From IMG/VR virus record IMGVR_UViG_3300031221_000001, positions 1-64,000 of that record: 64,000 bases of DNA; one strand, written 5' to 3'. This DNA comes from a virus. The notes beneath the pieces were generated by a model that was not told where the DNA came from, made no database searches, and saw nothing but the letters and a program-made list of their open reading frames with translations. Shown piece after piece: positions 17,121 to 23,848 of the stretch. The first letter of the stretch is position 1; every line of letters begins with the position of its first letter. Made by a program: the position numbers and the translations under genes.

Positions 17121-17306
17121 ATGAAAACAATACTATTTTTACAAGGTCGTGGCCCAGACAAATGGACGCCAGCGTGTGACAATCCGAATCCTCCATTTTG
17201 GTGTGATGAACAAGTAGAACCAGGAGCGCCAATTGATCAATATATCTTATGCCTTCTTATTATTGCAGTTCTCCTTGGAATTTATATTATATGGAAAGAT
17301 AAATAA
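17121..17306 (+). CDS. small membrane-anchored protein, 61 aa
   Basis: The N-terminal part is polar with Cys and Pro (PACDNPNPPFWCDEQ), followed by PGAPIDQYILCLLIIAVLLG and a short basic end. This P-G-x-PID plus C-terminal membrane helix arrangement resembles sequences common at the C-termini of Bacteroidota surface proteins. The start at 17121 follows promoter P4. The function is unknown. Confidence 0.6.
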   Translation: MKTILFLQGRGPDKWTPACDNPNPPFWCDEQVEPGAPIDQYILCLLIIAVLLGIYIIWKDK

Positions 17307-17309
17307 GTG

Positions 17310-17522
17310 ATGAAGCTAAAAGAATTTAAACAACAAATTGAACAACATTTTATACTGAGAAATTTGACAAGCACTTATGCGAATGCACGGGCACAATTGC
17401 ATTAAATAAAGGCGATAGATTTACAGACAAAAAAAGGTAATGTATATGAAGTTGTTTGGAACTTATTTAATGTAACAGATATGATAATGGTTTATCACGG
17501 TAAATTAATAGTGGGAGCTTAA
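17310..17522 (+). pseudogene. broken small gene at the edge of the cassette region
   Basis: ATG at 17310 opens a 31-codon frame (MKLKEFKQQIEQHF...). Further coding-like stretches follow in other frames: NKGDRFTDKK, then after a run of A residues GNVYEVVWNLFNVTDMIMVY ending at the TAA at 17520-17522. The pieces look like one gene split by at least two frameshifts. It is followed by an attC-like half site. Base use is AT-richer than the phage genes. Confidence 0.5.
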
Positions 17523-17523
17523 T

Positions 17524-17556
17524 GCACCCTAACGGTTTGTATAAGGTACGTTGCGA
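17524..17556 (+). other. attC-like half site
   Basis: CCCTAACGGTTTGTATA followed by GGTACGTTGC lies right after the broken gene and before the next small ORF. It resembles the left arm of the complete site at 17817-17952. No matching right arm was found. Confidence 0.35.
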
Positions 17557-17596
17557 CCTTGAATTAAGCGACAAAACTAATCAATAAATAGAAATT

Positions 17597-17815
17597 ATGA
17601 GTAAAGAAATAAGTAACCAAAAATATAAAAAGCAATGGACTTTATACGGTATTCTGCAACGTTATTTTTTTATTAGTTGGCATAAATATTGGAAAGGAAT
17701 TTACATTCACTTACCTAGAGTAACGCACCGATTTTACCTTAATAAGCGATGGATATTTAAACACGATAAATATTCAAATGTAGGTTCAAGAATATCACAA
17801 AAATTAGGTGTGTAA
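17597..17815 (+). CDS. cassette-type small ORF, 72 aa
   Basis: A basic, aromatic-rich protein (LYGILQRYFFISWHKYWKGI) with a possible weak membrane or amphipathic segment and no known family. It is a single small ORF flanked by attC-like sequences on both sides. Its codons (TTT, TAT, ATA) differ from phage core genes. It is best described as a captured cassette gene of unknown function. Confidence 0.5.
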   Translation: MSKEISNQKYKKQWTLYGILQRYFFISWHKYWKGIYIHLPRVTHRFYLNKRWIFKHDKYSNVGSRISQKLGV

Positions 17816-17816
17816 T

Positions 17817-17952
17817 GTTGCATAACGTGTTGTATATGGTTTGTAGGCATAGACAAGAGCTAACTTTAGATTAAGCACCTACTTAAAGAATAGAAAATAA
17901 ATATTGAATTATTAACTAAATTGCCTATAAATTATATACTTTGTTAGGCAAC
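17817..17952 (+). other. complete integron attC-like site
   Basis: Left arm 17817-17849 and right arm 17922-17952 form an imperfect inverted repeat. GTTGCATAAC pairs with GTTAGGCAAC (9 of 10), GTATAT with ATATAC, and TAGGCA with TGCCTA. The right end contains GTTAGGC, which fits the attC core consensus GTTRRRY; the left core GCATAAC is one base off RYYYAAC. The length of 136 bp is within the attC range. It separates two single-ORF units. Confidence 0.6.
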
Positions 17953-17967
17953 GTAAATTAGATAAAA

Positions 17968-18189
17968 ATGAGTAAAGATAAAATTAACATTACAGCAGAC
18001 CAATTAGAAACCATAGAACATTACCAGCGAATGTTTAGACTTAATTCTGAAACAATACAAGGCTTGTGTAGTGAAGAGCAAGACGATGTTGTCTATGGTT
18101 TTGAATTAGGAAAGATGCACTCACATTTAGAAGAATGCTTTATGGGAATGATGAAGTTAACTGATGAGATTAGGTCTAATAACAGTTAG
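17968..18189 (+). CDS. cassette-type small ORF, 73 aa
   Basis: An acidic, helical protein with no known family; ITADQLETIEHYQRMFRLNS and a Met-rich C-terminal helix can be seen. It begins 15 bases after the attC-like site and is followed by another half site. Standing alone between recombination-like sites, it looks like an integron-style cassette gene. Confidence 0.5.
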   Translation: MSKDKINITADQLETIEHYQRMFRLNSETIQGLCSEEQDDVVYGFELGKMHSHLEECFMGMMKLTDEIRSNNS

Positions 18190-18196
18190 GTATTAT

Positions 18197-18228
18197 GTTG
18201 CTTAACGGACGAGTATATGGCAAGTTGC
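18197..18228 (+). other. attC-like half site
   Basis: GTTGCTTAAC (18197-18206), containing the RYYYAAC-type core GCTTAAC, is followed at nearly the same distance as in the complete site by GTATAT (18213-18218). The right arm is missing. Confidence 0.4.
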
Positions 18229-18258
18229 TTATTAATAAATAAAACAAAAACTTTGAAT

Positions 18259-18498
18259 ATGATTACAAAATATATAAATACTTGGAGACTTAAAAAATGG
18301 CAAAGTAATTTGCTATATACATTGTTAGGGTTAGTTTACTCTACAAAGATTGTAAAAGGTGACAAAATTAGATGTTATGGAATAGGCTACCCTCATTGGA
18401 AAGGTGAAGAGTTTGAATGTACACTTGACTTTAAAGATGGAACAATAGGTGTAAGAAATGCAGTAAGGGTATCCGAGAAAGATTTTAGGAAACTATAA
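18259..18498 (+). CDS. cassette-type small ORF, 79 aa
   Basis: An N-terminal helix (WQSNLLYTLLGLVYS) is followed by a beta-rich half: VKGDKIRCYGIGYPHWKGEE and DGTIGVRNAVRVSE. The second half looks like a small SH3-like barrel. The start is set at 18259 because the earlier in-frame ATG at 18217 lies inside the attC-like half site. The function is unknown. Confidence 0.5.
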   Translation: MITKYINTWRLKKWQSNLLYTLLGLVYSTKIVKGDKIRCYGIGYPHWKGEEFECTLDFKDGTIGVRNAVRVSEKDFRKL

Positions 18499-18503
18499 AT
18501 TAA

Positions 18504-18518
18504 CCCTAACGGGATGCA
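18504..18518 (+). other. attC-like core fragment
   Basis: CCCTAACGGGATGCA directly follows the stop of the 79-aa ORF, in the same relative place as the other TAACG-containing sites. It is too short to call a full site. Confidence 0.25.
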
Positions 18519-18536
18519 AATAAATAAAGTACGACT

Positions 18537-18779
18537 ATGAAAACACTAAATGACATTTTAACAAAACTCAAATTCGACAAGGAATCAAGCCCAATTGAAG
18601 CACATAATCAAGTATTGGATTTATTTGCTGTTAGTGGCTGGCTCGAATTTGAAGGTAACGAATCAATCTTTAATGAATATGCAAAACGCAATTGTCTTTG
18701 TAAATTCGATGATGGAACTGAATGCAGGTATGAGGATGAACACCCAATAGCATTACTCACTCACTTTAGATGTAAGTAG
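18537..18779 (+). CDS. cassette-type small ORF, 80 aa
   Basis: A soluble protein with FNEYAKRNCLCKFDDGTECR near the C-terminus; three Cys and a His could bind a metal. No family was recognised. It is the last ORF of the cassette-like stretch. Codon use returns to the phage pattern after it. Confidence 0.45.
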   Translation: MKTLNDILTKLKFDKESSPIEAHNQVLDLFAVSGWLEFEGNESIFNEYAKRNCLCKFDDGTECRYEDEHPIALLTHFRCK

Positions 18780-18799
18780 AGCTTGCTACTAACAAAACC

Positions 18800-18975
18800 A
18801 TGAATGAAATTGATAAATTACTAAAAAGCTCAAGCAAGATCAAAATATCCTATTGGAGAACTTCAGGGAAGAGGTTTTAAGAATCCAATCAGGACAGCAA
18901 ACAATCGACGTAAGTAACGTGGAGAAAGAAGGATTTGTAATTACTGCATCAGCGGGATCATTTGCATTCGTATGA
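18800..18975 (+). pseudogene. small gene interrupted by a one-base frameshift
   Basis: ATG at 18800 encodes MNEIDKLLK. A change of frame at a run of five A bases (about 18825) would then continue as KQDQNILLENFREEVLRIQS up to VITASAGSFAFV and the TGA at 18973-18975. The combined product of about 58 aa looks like a normal phage protein. The cause could be mutation, sequencing error or programmed slippage. Its stop overlaps the next gene. Confidence 0.45.
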
Positions 18976-19187
18976 TAAGAATTTACAAGAAGACTCAAGT
19001 CAGTCACACACATAGCGCTTATTTAATGGTCAACGATAAGAATGGTCAAGCAATCGAATCACTATGTACTGAAGATGAGATCGAAAAGTTGAAGAATATT
19101 CTACCATGCACTGAAGTTAGTGAGAGACCAAACAACTTTACCAAACTACCAAAATCAGAAGAAGAGGAATTTTTCATAAACGCATAA
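18972..19187 (+). CDS. small hypothetical protein, 71 aa
   Basis: The N-terminus looks like a small beta sheet (MIRIYKKTQVSHTHSAYLMV) and the C-terminus is acidic (KSEEEEFF). No known family. It overlaps the frameshifted gene upstream by four bases, which suggests that gene was once translated to its end. Confidence 0.5.
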   Translation: MIRIYKKTQVSHTHSAYLMVNDKNGQAIESLCTEDEIEKLKNILPCTEVSERPNNFTKLPKSEEEEFFINA

Positions 19188-19189
19188 AG

Positions 19190-19432
19190 ATGGATTATTA
19201 ATATTGGAAAGCACTGGGAATTTTAGGTCACGCAAACTCAGGAACTGCTCAAGTAGCGAATCAAATGGCTGAAAGAGGAATAAACATCGTATCAGAAGAG
19301 TCCACCACACTCCGTATAGCGAACTGTGCATATTTCAATCAGTCATATATAATAGATCCTCAAATCAAACAAAGTAGACGTGAGAGGAGGGCTGAACAGA
19401 GACGATTAAAAAGTTGCATAAAAGATAATTAG
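19190..19432 (+). CDS. small hypothetical ORF with an in-frame stop at codon 4
   Basis: The ATG at 19190 reads ATG-GAT-TAT-TAA. The same frame then stays open for 76 codons (YWKALGILGHANSGTAQVAN ... ESTTLRIANCAYF) with a basic end (RRERRAEQRR). Either translation starts downstream at a non-ATG codon, or the gene carries a nonsense mutation. The coding character of the open part is good. The function is unknown. Its 3' end overlaps promoter P5. Confidence 0.4.
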
Positions 19433-19444
19433 TAGCTATCTTTA
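19414..19444 (+). promoter_or_regulatory. dyad-type phage promoter P5
   Basis: TTGC at 19414, AAAGATA at 19421-19427, nine bases, TATCTTTA at 19437-19444. The leader then carries AAAGACTGTACAA immediately before the ATG at 19469. Confidence 0.8.
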
Positions 19445-19468
19445 AGAAATAATTTAAAGACTGTACAA

Positions 19469-19702
19469 ATGGGAAACATGATCACAGACAGAGAATTAAT
19501 CTGTCAAAAGCACTTATCTATCAGCACAGGAAACAATGCTGATAGATTTTCACTAGAAGAGTTCTGTGAATTTCACTCACTGAGATCCAAAGATGCTGTG
19601 GGGTTGATTCAATCATTGCAAGATGTTTCGATAATGAGAGACATGTGTGAAGGAGATTTCTTATCTTTCGACTTTGATAAACTAATTGGTCAAATAAAAT
19701 AA
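19469..19702 (+). CDS. small hypothetical protein, 77 aa
   Basis: A soluble, acidic, helical protein (FSLEEFCEFHSLRSKDAVGL) that could hold a short helix-turn-helix, but this is weak. It is the first gene after promoter P5 and starts a run of short genes linked by two- to ten-base gaps. Confidence 0.5.
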   Translation: MGNMITDRELICQKHLSISTGNNADRFSLEEFCEFHSLRSKDAVGLIQSLQDVSIMRDMCEGDFLSFDFDKLIGQIK

Positions 19703-19704
19703 TT

Positions 19705-19971
19705 ATGGAAATCACACAAGGACAAGATTTTGGACAAATATTACAGACAGTGATAGTAACGTTCGGCGTAATGACCGTTCTAGCAATCACACTACTAAGT
19801 GGAATATATGTAATTTGGAGGTATATATGGGATAGTAGAGGGAAGCATAACTCTATCGAAGACATAAATCTAGCTCAGGAAACTTTATGTACATGCGAGA
19901 AAAGTCTGAAATATCCAATGGATAAGGACGGGATTTCGGATTGCAATACATGCTTAAACGGAACAATTTAA
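19705..19971 (+). CDS. single-pass membrane protein with Cys motif, 88 aa
   Basis: One membrane helix (about residues 13-38, VIVTFGVMTVLAITLLSGIY) is followed by a cytoplasmic tail containing CTCEKSLKYP and SDCNTC. Four cysteines in two pairs suggest a small zinc-binding end. Nothing is known of its role. Confidence 0.55.
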   Translation: MEITQGQDFGQILQTVIVTFGVMTVLAITLLSGIYVIWRYIWDSRGKHNSIEDINLAQETLCTCEKSLKYPMDKDGISDCNTCLNGTI

Positions 19972-19981
19972 CAATAGAGTT

Positions 19982-20356
19982 ATGTCACATTTAATATCAT
20001 GGCTACTAGTGATTTCGATAATGATTTCGATAATAATAGCAACAGACACGTTTCGAGTTCGAAGAAAACGTAAACAGTATAGAAAGCAAATTGCAGAAGA
20101 CAATTTAAGATTTAACCAATGCGTTGATTCAATTAATGATCAAGACGTCGAGTTGGCGATTAAATTGTACAATCAACTAATCAGTCGAAATGGTAATAGA
20201 GCATTCCTTAACGGAGTGATGATTGGAATGCAACTACCAAAAACTAAAGCAAAACTTCATCGTCACAAATATCAATGCTGTGATCCTGAAGCAACACTTA
20301 ATCAATTATTCAAAGTAGGAACAAGTAACACACAAGACAATGAAGACAGTAAATAG
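19982..20356 (+). CDS. membrane-anchored hypothetical protein, 124 aa
   Basis: An N-terminal membrane helix (LLVISIMISIIIATD) is followed by RVRRKRKQYRKQ, which should keep the rest cytoplasmic. The C-terminal region is helical with HRHKYQCCDPEATLN. The coding DNA of the helix contains a 12-base near-repeat (GATTTCGATAAT). It overlaps the next gene by 17 bases. Confidence 0.5.
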   Translation: MSHLISWLLVISIMISIIIATDTFRVRRKRKQYRKQIAEDNLRFNQCVDSINDQDVELAIKLYNQLISRNGNRAFLNGVMIGMQLPKTKAKLHRHKYQCCDPEATLNQLFKVGTSNTQDNEDSK

Positions 20357-20540
20357 AGTAGCGACAGCGATGATTTTATTATTAGGACTAATGATAATTT
20401 GCGGATGTAGTTCAGTCAAAGAACCATTGATAGTTCTAACTGGCCGAGAGGTCGTAGCAATGATAGTATTTGGAGTAATCGTAGCAGTTGCAGTGATATA
20501 TACCTTTGCAGCGTGGCTAACAAAAGTTTTTAAAAGATGA
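20340..20540 (+). CDS. small putative lipoprotein with a membrane helix, 66 aa
   Basis: A signal-like N-terminus (MILLLGLMIICGCSS) has a possible lipobox around the Cys residues. A second hydrophobic helix (VVAMIVFGVIVAVAVIYTFA) and a basic end (KVFKR) follow. It could be processed as a lipoprotein or be a two-helix membrane protein. The function is unknown; small lysis or exclusion proteins look like this, but so do many others. Confidence 0.5.
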   Translation: MKTVNRVATAMILLLGLMIICGCSSVKEPLIVLTGREVVAMIVFGVIVAVAVIYTFAAWLTKVFKR

Positions 20541-20749
20541 ATTCGACTCTAAAAACAACTACAATAGGAACCGACTATTTAATTACTGCAAAAGGTCCTT
20601 CAATAATTAGAGCATTTAATGCAAAGAGAGTGCAGAACCAGCAGGACTTGTTTGAAATGTCCGAAACTATCGGAAATAGAAAAACAATACTCTACAAGCA
20701 GATAACACTGGATAAGTGTAAAAAAGTTGCTGCAATGTTAGTAAAATAA
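20537..20749 (+). CDS. small hypothetical protein, 70 aa
   Basis: A basic, soluble protein that overlaps the previous gene by four bases (ATGA). No motif was recognised. It is the last gene before promoter P6. Confidence 0.45.
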   Translation: MNSTLKTTTIGTDYLITAKGPSIIRAFNAKRVQNQQDLFEMSETIGNRKTILYKQITLDKCKKVAAMLVK

Positions 20750-20759
20750 TTCAGAAAGG

Positions 20760-20805
20760 TTGCTTAAAAGATATAGATAAGGTATCTTTGCTGTGTCATA
20801 AGACA
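20760..20805 (+). promoter_or_regulatory. dyad-type phage promoter P6 with start-site palindrome
   Basis: TTGC at 20760, AAAGATA at 20767-20773, nine bases, TATCTTTG at 20783-20790. The palindrome TGTCATAAGACA (20794-20805) follows, as at P4. The leader ends with AAAAGACCGTAAA before the ATG at 20827. Confidence 0.85.
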
Positions 20806-20826
20806 GTAACCATAAAAGACCGTAAA

Positions 20827-21273
20827 ATGAAAACAATGATCTTATTTAGATTTGGAGTAATGCCAAATCCTTCAGTATCAGAAATCTTAGCAAATCACAT
20901 GGCAGATAAGGGCTATGTAATGAAAGTTCCAGGAGCAGTAGTTTCGATCTTCCATACAGACAGTGAACTATCACAAATCGATCAAGAACTCAAGAGGCTA
21001 AGTACCAAAGAGGAACCGAGCACTGTTCCTTTAACGTATATGTTGACTGAAATAACCGATCTTCCATACAGCATTGCTTTGCAAGATCAATTGATCAACG
21101 ATTATGTTGGTCAATACACAAACTATAACAGTTATAGCCAGAACTCTACGACGAATCTTCAAGAAAAAATTCAACAATTGCAGAAAAAGCTTGAACAAGC
21201 GATTGCGACAGAGGAGTTTGAAGAGGCTGCTGCGATTAGAGATCTAATCCTAACAGCAAACAATCAGTTATAA
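20827..21273 (+). CDS. hypothetical protein with a C-terminal UVR motif
   Basis: The last 35 residues (LQEKIQQLQKKLEQAI then EFEEAAAIRDLI) match the UVR motif of UvrB, UvrC and ClpC-like proteins, an antiparallel helical hairpin for protein-protein contact. The first 100 residues resemble no known domain. The length is 148 aa from the ATG at 20827. UVR-motif small proteins (for example McsA) act as adaptors. It is coupled by overlap to the deacetylase gene. Confidence 0.65.
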   Translation: MKTMILFRFGVMPNPSVSEILANHMADKGYVMKVPGAVVSIFHTDSELSQIDQELKRLSTKEEPSTVPLTYMLTEITDLPYSIALQDQLINDYVGQYTNYNSYSQNSTTNLQEKIQQLQKKLEQAIATEEFEEAAAIRDLILTANNQL

Positions 21274-22247
21274 TGAGAGAGTCAGTAACAATACACTACA
21301 CAGAAAAACAGGTATGTACTGAGCAGATCAAAGAGGAGAGCTATTCAATGTCTCCTCTTAAACCTGCACTATACATAGAAGCAATTAAGACTCATTTAAC
21401 AAAGTATCCTAATCTAGTACGGTGGAATACGCAAATCAAGCCATTTAGAAGAAGAGATTTCTTCAATGCACACACTCCTAAGTACGTTGAGAACTTCTTC
21501 GATGGAGTCAATAATTGCACTAGTAACGGAATTCCTTGGAGCAAAGAGCTTGCACGATCAGTGAGATACACCAATAGTAGCTTATATACAGCGATTAATG
21601 CAAGCGTTCATCAACCAAACGACATACACGTTAGTCCTACAAGCGGATTTCATCATGCAAGACCTGAAGGAGGTTCTGGATTCTGTACATTTAGTGGTCA
21701 GGTGATAGCTAGTTTAAAGCTATATCGCAAACACAAACTTAAAGGAGCTTACTTAGATTTAGACGGACATCATGGAAACAGTATAGAAGATAGTCGTTGG
21801 TACGTTGAAGATAGATACGGAATCGACTTAGATGAGGTGATTCCTATGAACATCAATCCAAAAGGGTGTGGAGAAACTTATTTGTGTGACTTACAAAGAA
21901 ACTTATTCTGGTTGGAGGACAAAATCATCAAAGGAGAGGTGGATTATGTTGTGTGGTGTCATGGAGCAGATAGTCATCAAGACGACGATCTAGGACATCA
22001 ACTTAGCACAAAACAATGGATTGAGGCAAGTACAAGATTCTATCAATGGCTCAATGATCTAGAAAAAAGACTAGGTAGAAAGATTCCTTTAACACTATCG
22101 CTGTTTGGAGGATATAGAAAAGACGACTATGATAGCGTAATTAACTTACATTTGACAGACCTCATAGTGGGAATTAATCATCTTACCAATAAGACAATTT
22201 CAACGAAACGGTTTAAGGTAAACGCAAAAGTGGCAACGTATGTCTAA
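21273..22247 (+). CDS. HDAC-family (arginase/deacetylase fold) enzyme
   Basis: The histone-deacetylase catalytic signature is complete. SGFHHARPEGGSGFC (about 124-138) carries the charge-relay histidines H127/H128. YLDLDGHHGNS (160-170) carries the zinc ligands D164 and H166, and HGADSHQDDDLG (230-241) carries the third ligand D233. The length of 324 aa is typical of bacterial class II and acetylpolyamine amidohydrolase-like members. It should remove acetyl or similar acyl groups from lysine, polyamines or small molecules. A phage copy is unusual. It is expressed from P6 and coupled to the UVR-motif protein. Confidence 0.85.
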   Translation: MRESVTIHYTEKQVCTEQIKEESYSMSPLKPALYIEAIKTHLTKYPNLVRWNTQIKPFRRRDFFNAHTPKYVENFFDGVNNCTSNGIPWSKELARSVRYTNSSLYTAINASVHQPNDIHVSPTSGFHHARPEGGSGFCTFSGQVIASLKLYRKHKLKGAYLDLDGHHGNSIEDSRWYVEDRYGIDLDEVIPMNINPKGCGETYLCDLQRNLFWLEDKIIKGEVDYVVWCHGADSHQDDDLGHQLSTKQWIEASTRFYQWLNDLEKRLGRKIPLTLSLFGGYRKDDYDSVINLHLTDLIVGINHLTNKTISTKRFKVNAKVATYV

Positions 22248-22635
22248 GGGATTCGAACAGTACACATATAAGCTGACAGATATTGAAAGGTATACATTGA
22301 TTCCAGCAATCATCAAAGCATGGGAGAGAAAACGTATTGGAGAAAAGGTGACTGCATCTGAAATGATTGGAGGACTGAATGATTTCTGCAAAAAGCACAA
22401 CATTCTCAATGCACACAATAAGCAATACAAGGTTCATGGAGCTAGGTTGAGGAAAATGATACACTACATTCGTAACAGAAACCTAATTTGTAATTTAATT
22501 GCAAACCAAAGCGGATATTGGAAGTCAAGTGATAGTAGTGAAATTATCAGCTTCATCGACTCGTGTGAGGAAAGAGGGTCTTCTTTAATAGCAACAGCAG
22601 AGGCACTGAAGTCTCGATTAACACGACAGCAATGA
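22240..22635 (+). CDS. winged-helix-like phage protein, 131 aa
   Basis: The pattern KLTDIERYTLIPAIIKAWER, KVTASEMIGGLND, VHGARLRKMIHYIRNRNLI and ANQSGYWKS matches small proteins common in Bacteroidota phages that look like a winged helix with a final beta wing. It probably binds DNA, perhaps as a replication or transcription regulator; neither is shown. It overlaps the deacetylase stop by eight bases. Confidence 0.6.
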   Translation: MSKGFEQYTYKLTDIERYTLIPAIIKAWERKRIGEKVTASEMIGGLNDFCKKHNILNAHNKQYKVHGARLRKMIHYIRNRNLICNLIANQSGYWKSSDSSEIISFIDSCEERGSSLIATAEALKSRLTRQQ

Positions 22636-22931
22636 ACGAAATTGTATATCAATCACTAATAGCATTAGGATCGCAAATAGCATTTTTGTGGGCAAGAACG
22701 TACAATGTTCACGCTACAGCAAGGTTAGAGATCAGTAACACGTTGAAGAGTGGTATAGTAATTCATCTACTATGGCTAATCGGAATCTCAATAGGTGCAA
22801 ACGGTGCATATAAGGTGCTGGTAGATTTTGACTGGAAGTATTTGCCAGTATTAGGATGTTCTTTGATTGGAAGTGTAATTGGCAACTACATTGGATTAAT
22901 CAAGAGAAAAGGTAGTTGCGAGAAGAAATAG
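22632..22931 (+). CDS. phage membrane protein, 99 aa
   Basis: Three hydrophobic stretches (about 7-22, 42-62 and 73-92) with an Arg-containing loop after the first and a basic C-terminus. Its topology resembles the protein at 12168-12524, including a DW just before the last helix, which may indicate distant relationship. The function is unknown. Confidence 0.55.
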   Translation: MNEIVYQSLIALGSQIAFLWARTYNVHATARLEISNTLKSGIVIHLLWLIGISIGANGAYKVLVDFDWKYLPVLGCSLIGSVIGNYIGLIKRKGSCEKK

Positions 22932-22934
22932 CTG

Positions 22935-22965
22935 TTGCATATCTTTATTGTGCAGAGTATCTTTA
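22935..22965 (+). promoter_or_regulatory. variant phage promoter P7
   Basis: TTGC at 22935 and TATCTTTA at 22958-22965 keep the 20-base spacing. Instead of the AAAGATA arm there is a direct TATCTTT (22940-22946). This is the one family member without the inverted repeat. Confidence 0.7.
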
Positions 22966-22980
22966 TAAAAACAAACACAA

Positions 22981-23091
22981 ATGAAATCAATTATCAATTA
23001 TTTAAACAACAATCAAGGCGTAGTGGAGGTATTACAAGCAACAATATTAGCAATGTTTGGATATGCCTTAATCTATTTATCATCAATCTAA
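22981..23091 (+). CDS. 36-aa single-helix membrane peptide
   Basis: ATG at 22981, fifteen bases after the -7 box of P7. The peptide starts MKSIINYLNNNQGVVEVLQA and ends with the hydrophobic ILAMFGYALIYLSSI, a single membrane helix. Being first in a transcript, and with normal codon use, it is likely real. The function is unknown. Confidence 0.5.
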   Translation: MKSIINYLNNNQGVVEVLQATILAMFGYALIYLSSI

Positions 23092-23103
23092 AACACACAA
23101 ACG

Positions 23104-23613
23104 ATGGAAGCTGCAGTAGAAGTAGTTAACTCAATATTTGGACAGCCTGTCATAGGAATGATTATAGGGCTCTTAATATTGGTAGGAGTATCGATTTTAA
23201 TTAAGATTAAATTTCCACTAATAGTTTTTGACGAAGAGATTAAAGGAGATCCGACAGAACATTCAGAAGAAATGGTGACAAAAAGATCTGTTGTTGTTGA
23301 AAGAAGAACTGTAGGACTGTTAAATTCAGACGTAGAAGTGCCTATAACTCTTGGATGGGAAAATCCTAGGGAAGTTATCGGAGTAGCTACGGCACACAGG
23401 AACGATCAAGGAGAAATTGTAGCTGATATGAAAATCTACCATAAATGTGTAGAAACGGACAAGAATAAAATTGACTACATAAAAGGAATGTATCCTTCAA
23501 TAGGTGGCAAGATTGTCGAAATGAGTGAGGAGGGAGATATATTGAAATTTGAGCTGATAGGAATATCTCTAGGCATAGAACCTAATCAAGATCCAACAAT
23601 CAAGTCGTTATGA
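23104..23613 (+). CDS. membrane-anchored hypothetical protein, 169 aa
   Basis: An N-terminal membrane helix (about 12-36, PVIGMIIGLLILVGVSILIK) is followed by a beta-rich soluble domain of 130 residues (VPITLGWENPREVIGVATAH). The domain was not recognised. It lies in a group of four small membrane genes behind promoter P7. Confidence 0.55.
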   Translation: MEAAVEVVNSIFGQPVIGMIIGLLILVGVSILIKIKFPLIVFDEEIKGDPTEHSEEMVTKRSVVVERRTVGLLNSDVEVPITLGWENPREVIGVATAHRNDQGEIVADMKIYHKCVETDKNKIDYIKGMYPSIGGKIVEMSEEGDILKFELIGISLGIEPNQDPTIKSL

Positions 23614-23672
23614 GAGACAATTTAAGCAATATTGTATTTATAGCCCTAGCGATCGGATTGTTGTTGTGTTGA
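23610..23672 (+). CDS. possible 20-aa hydrophobic peptide
   Basis: The ATG at 23610 overlaps the previous stop (ATGA). The product is MRDN followed by a hydrophobic stretch ending IALAIGLLLC. It is a plausible translationally coupled micropeptide but too short for certainty. Confidence 0.3.
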   Translation: MRDNLSNIVFIALAIGLLLC

Positions 23673-23684
23673 TTCGTTGCATCA

Positions 23685-23819
23685 ATGGAACCGATCATCA
23701 TAGCATATATTCAAGGAAACGACTGGTTGATATCATACACAGTTTGGTGGATTTCAATGATTGGAGTCGCCCTATTGATTAGAGGATTAATTAATGTACT
23801 TATTTCATTAATGGAATAA
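23685..23819 (+). CDS. 44-aa membrane peptide
   Basis: ATG at 23685. The sequence contains two hydrophobic stretches, SYTVWWISMIGVALLIRGL and LINVLISLM. The coding pattern resembles neighbouring small membrane genes. No function can be given. Confidence 0.45.
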   Translation: MEPIIIAYIQGNDWLISYTVWWISMIGVALLIRGLINVLISLME

Positions 23820-23848
23820 AAGTTAGAAGTTTACCAAAAAAAAATAAA

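Noticed and set aside
22935-23129. A 64-codon frame overlapping promoter P7
   Set aside because: It begins inside the promoter and competes with the better-supported 36-aa membrane peptide at 22981-23091.
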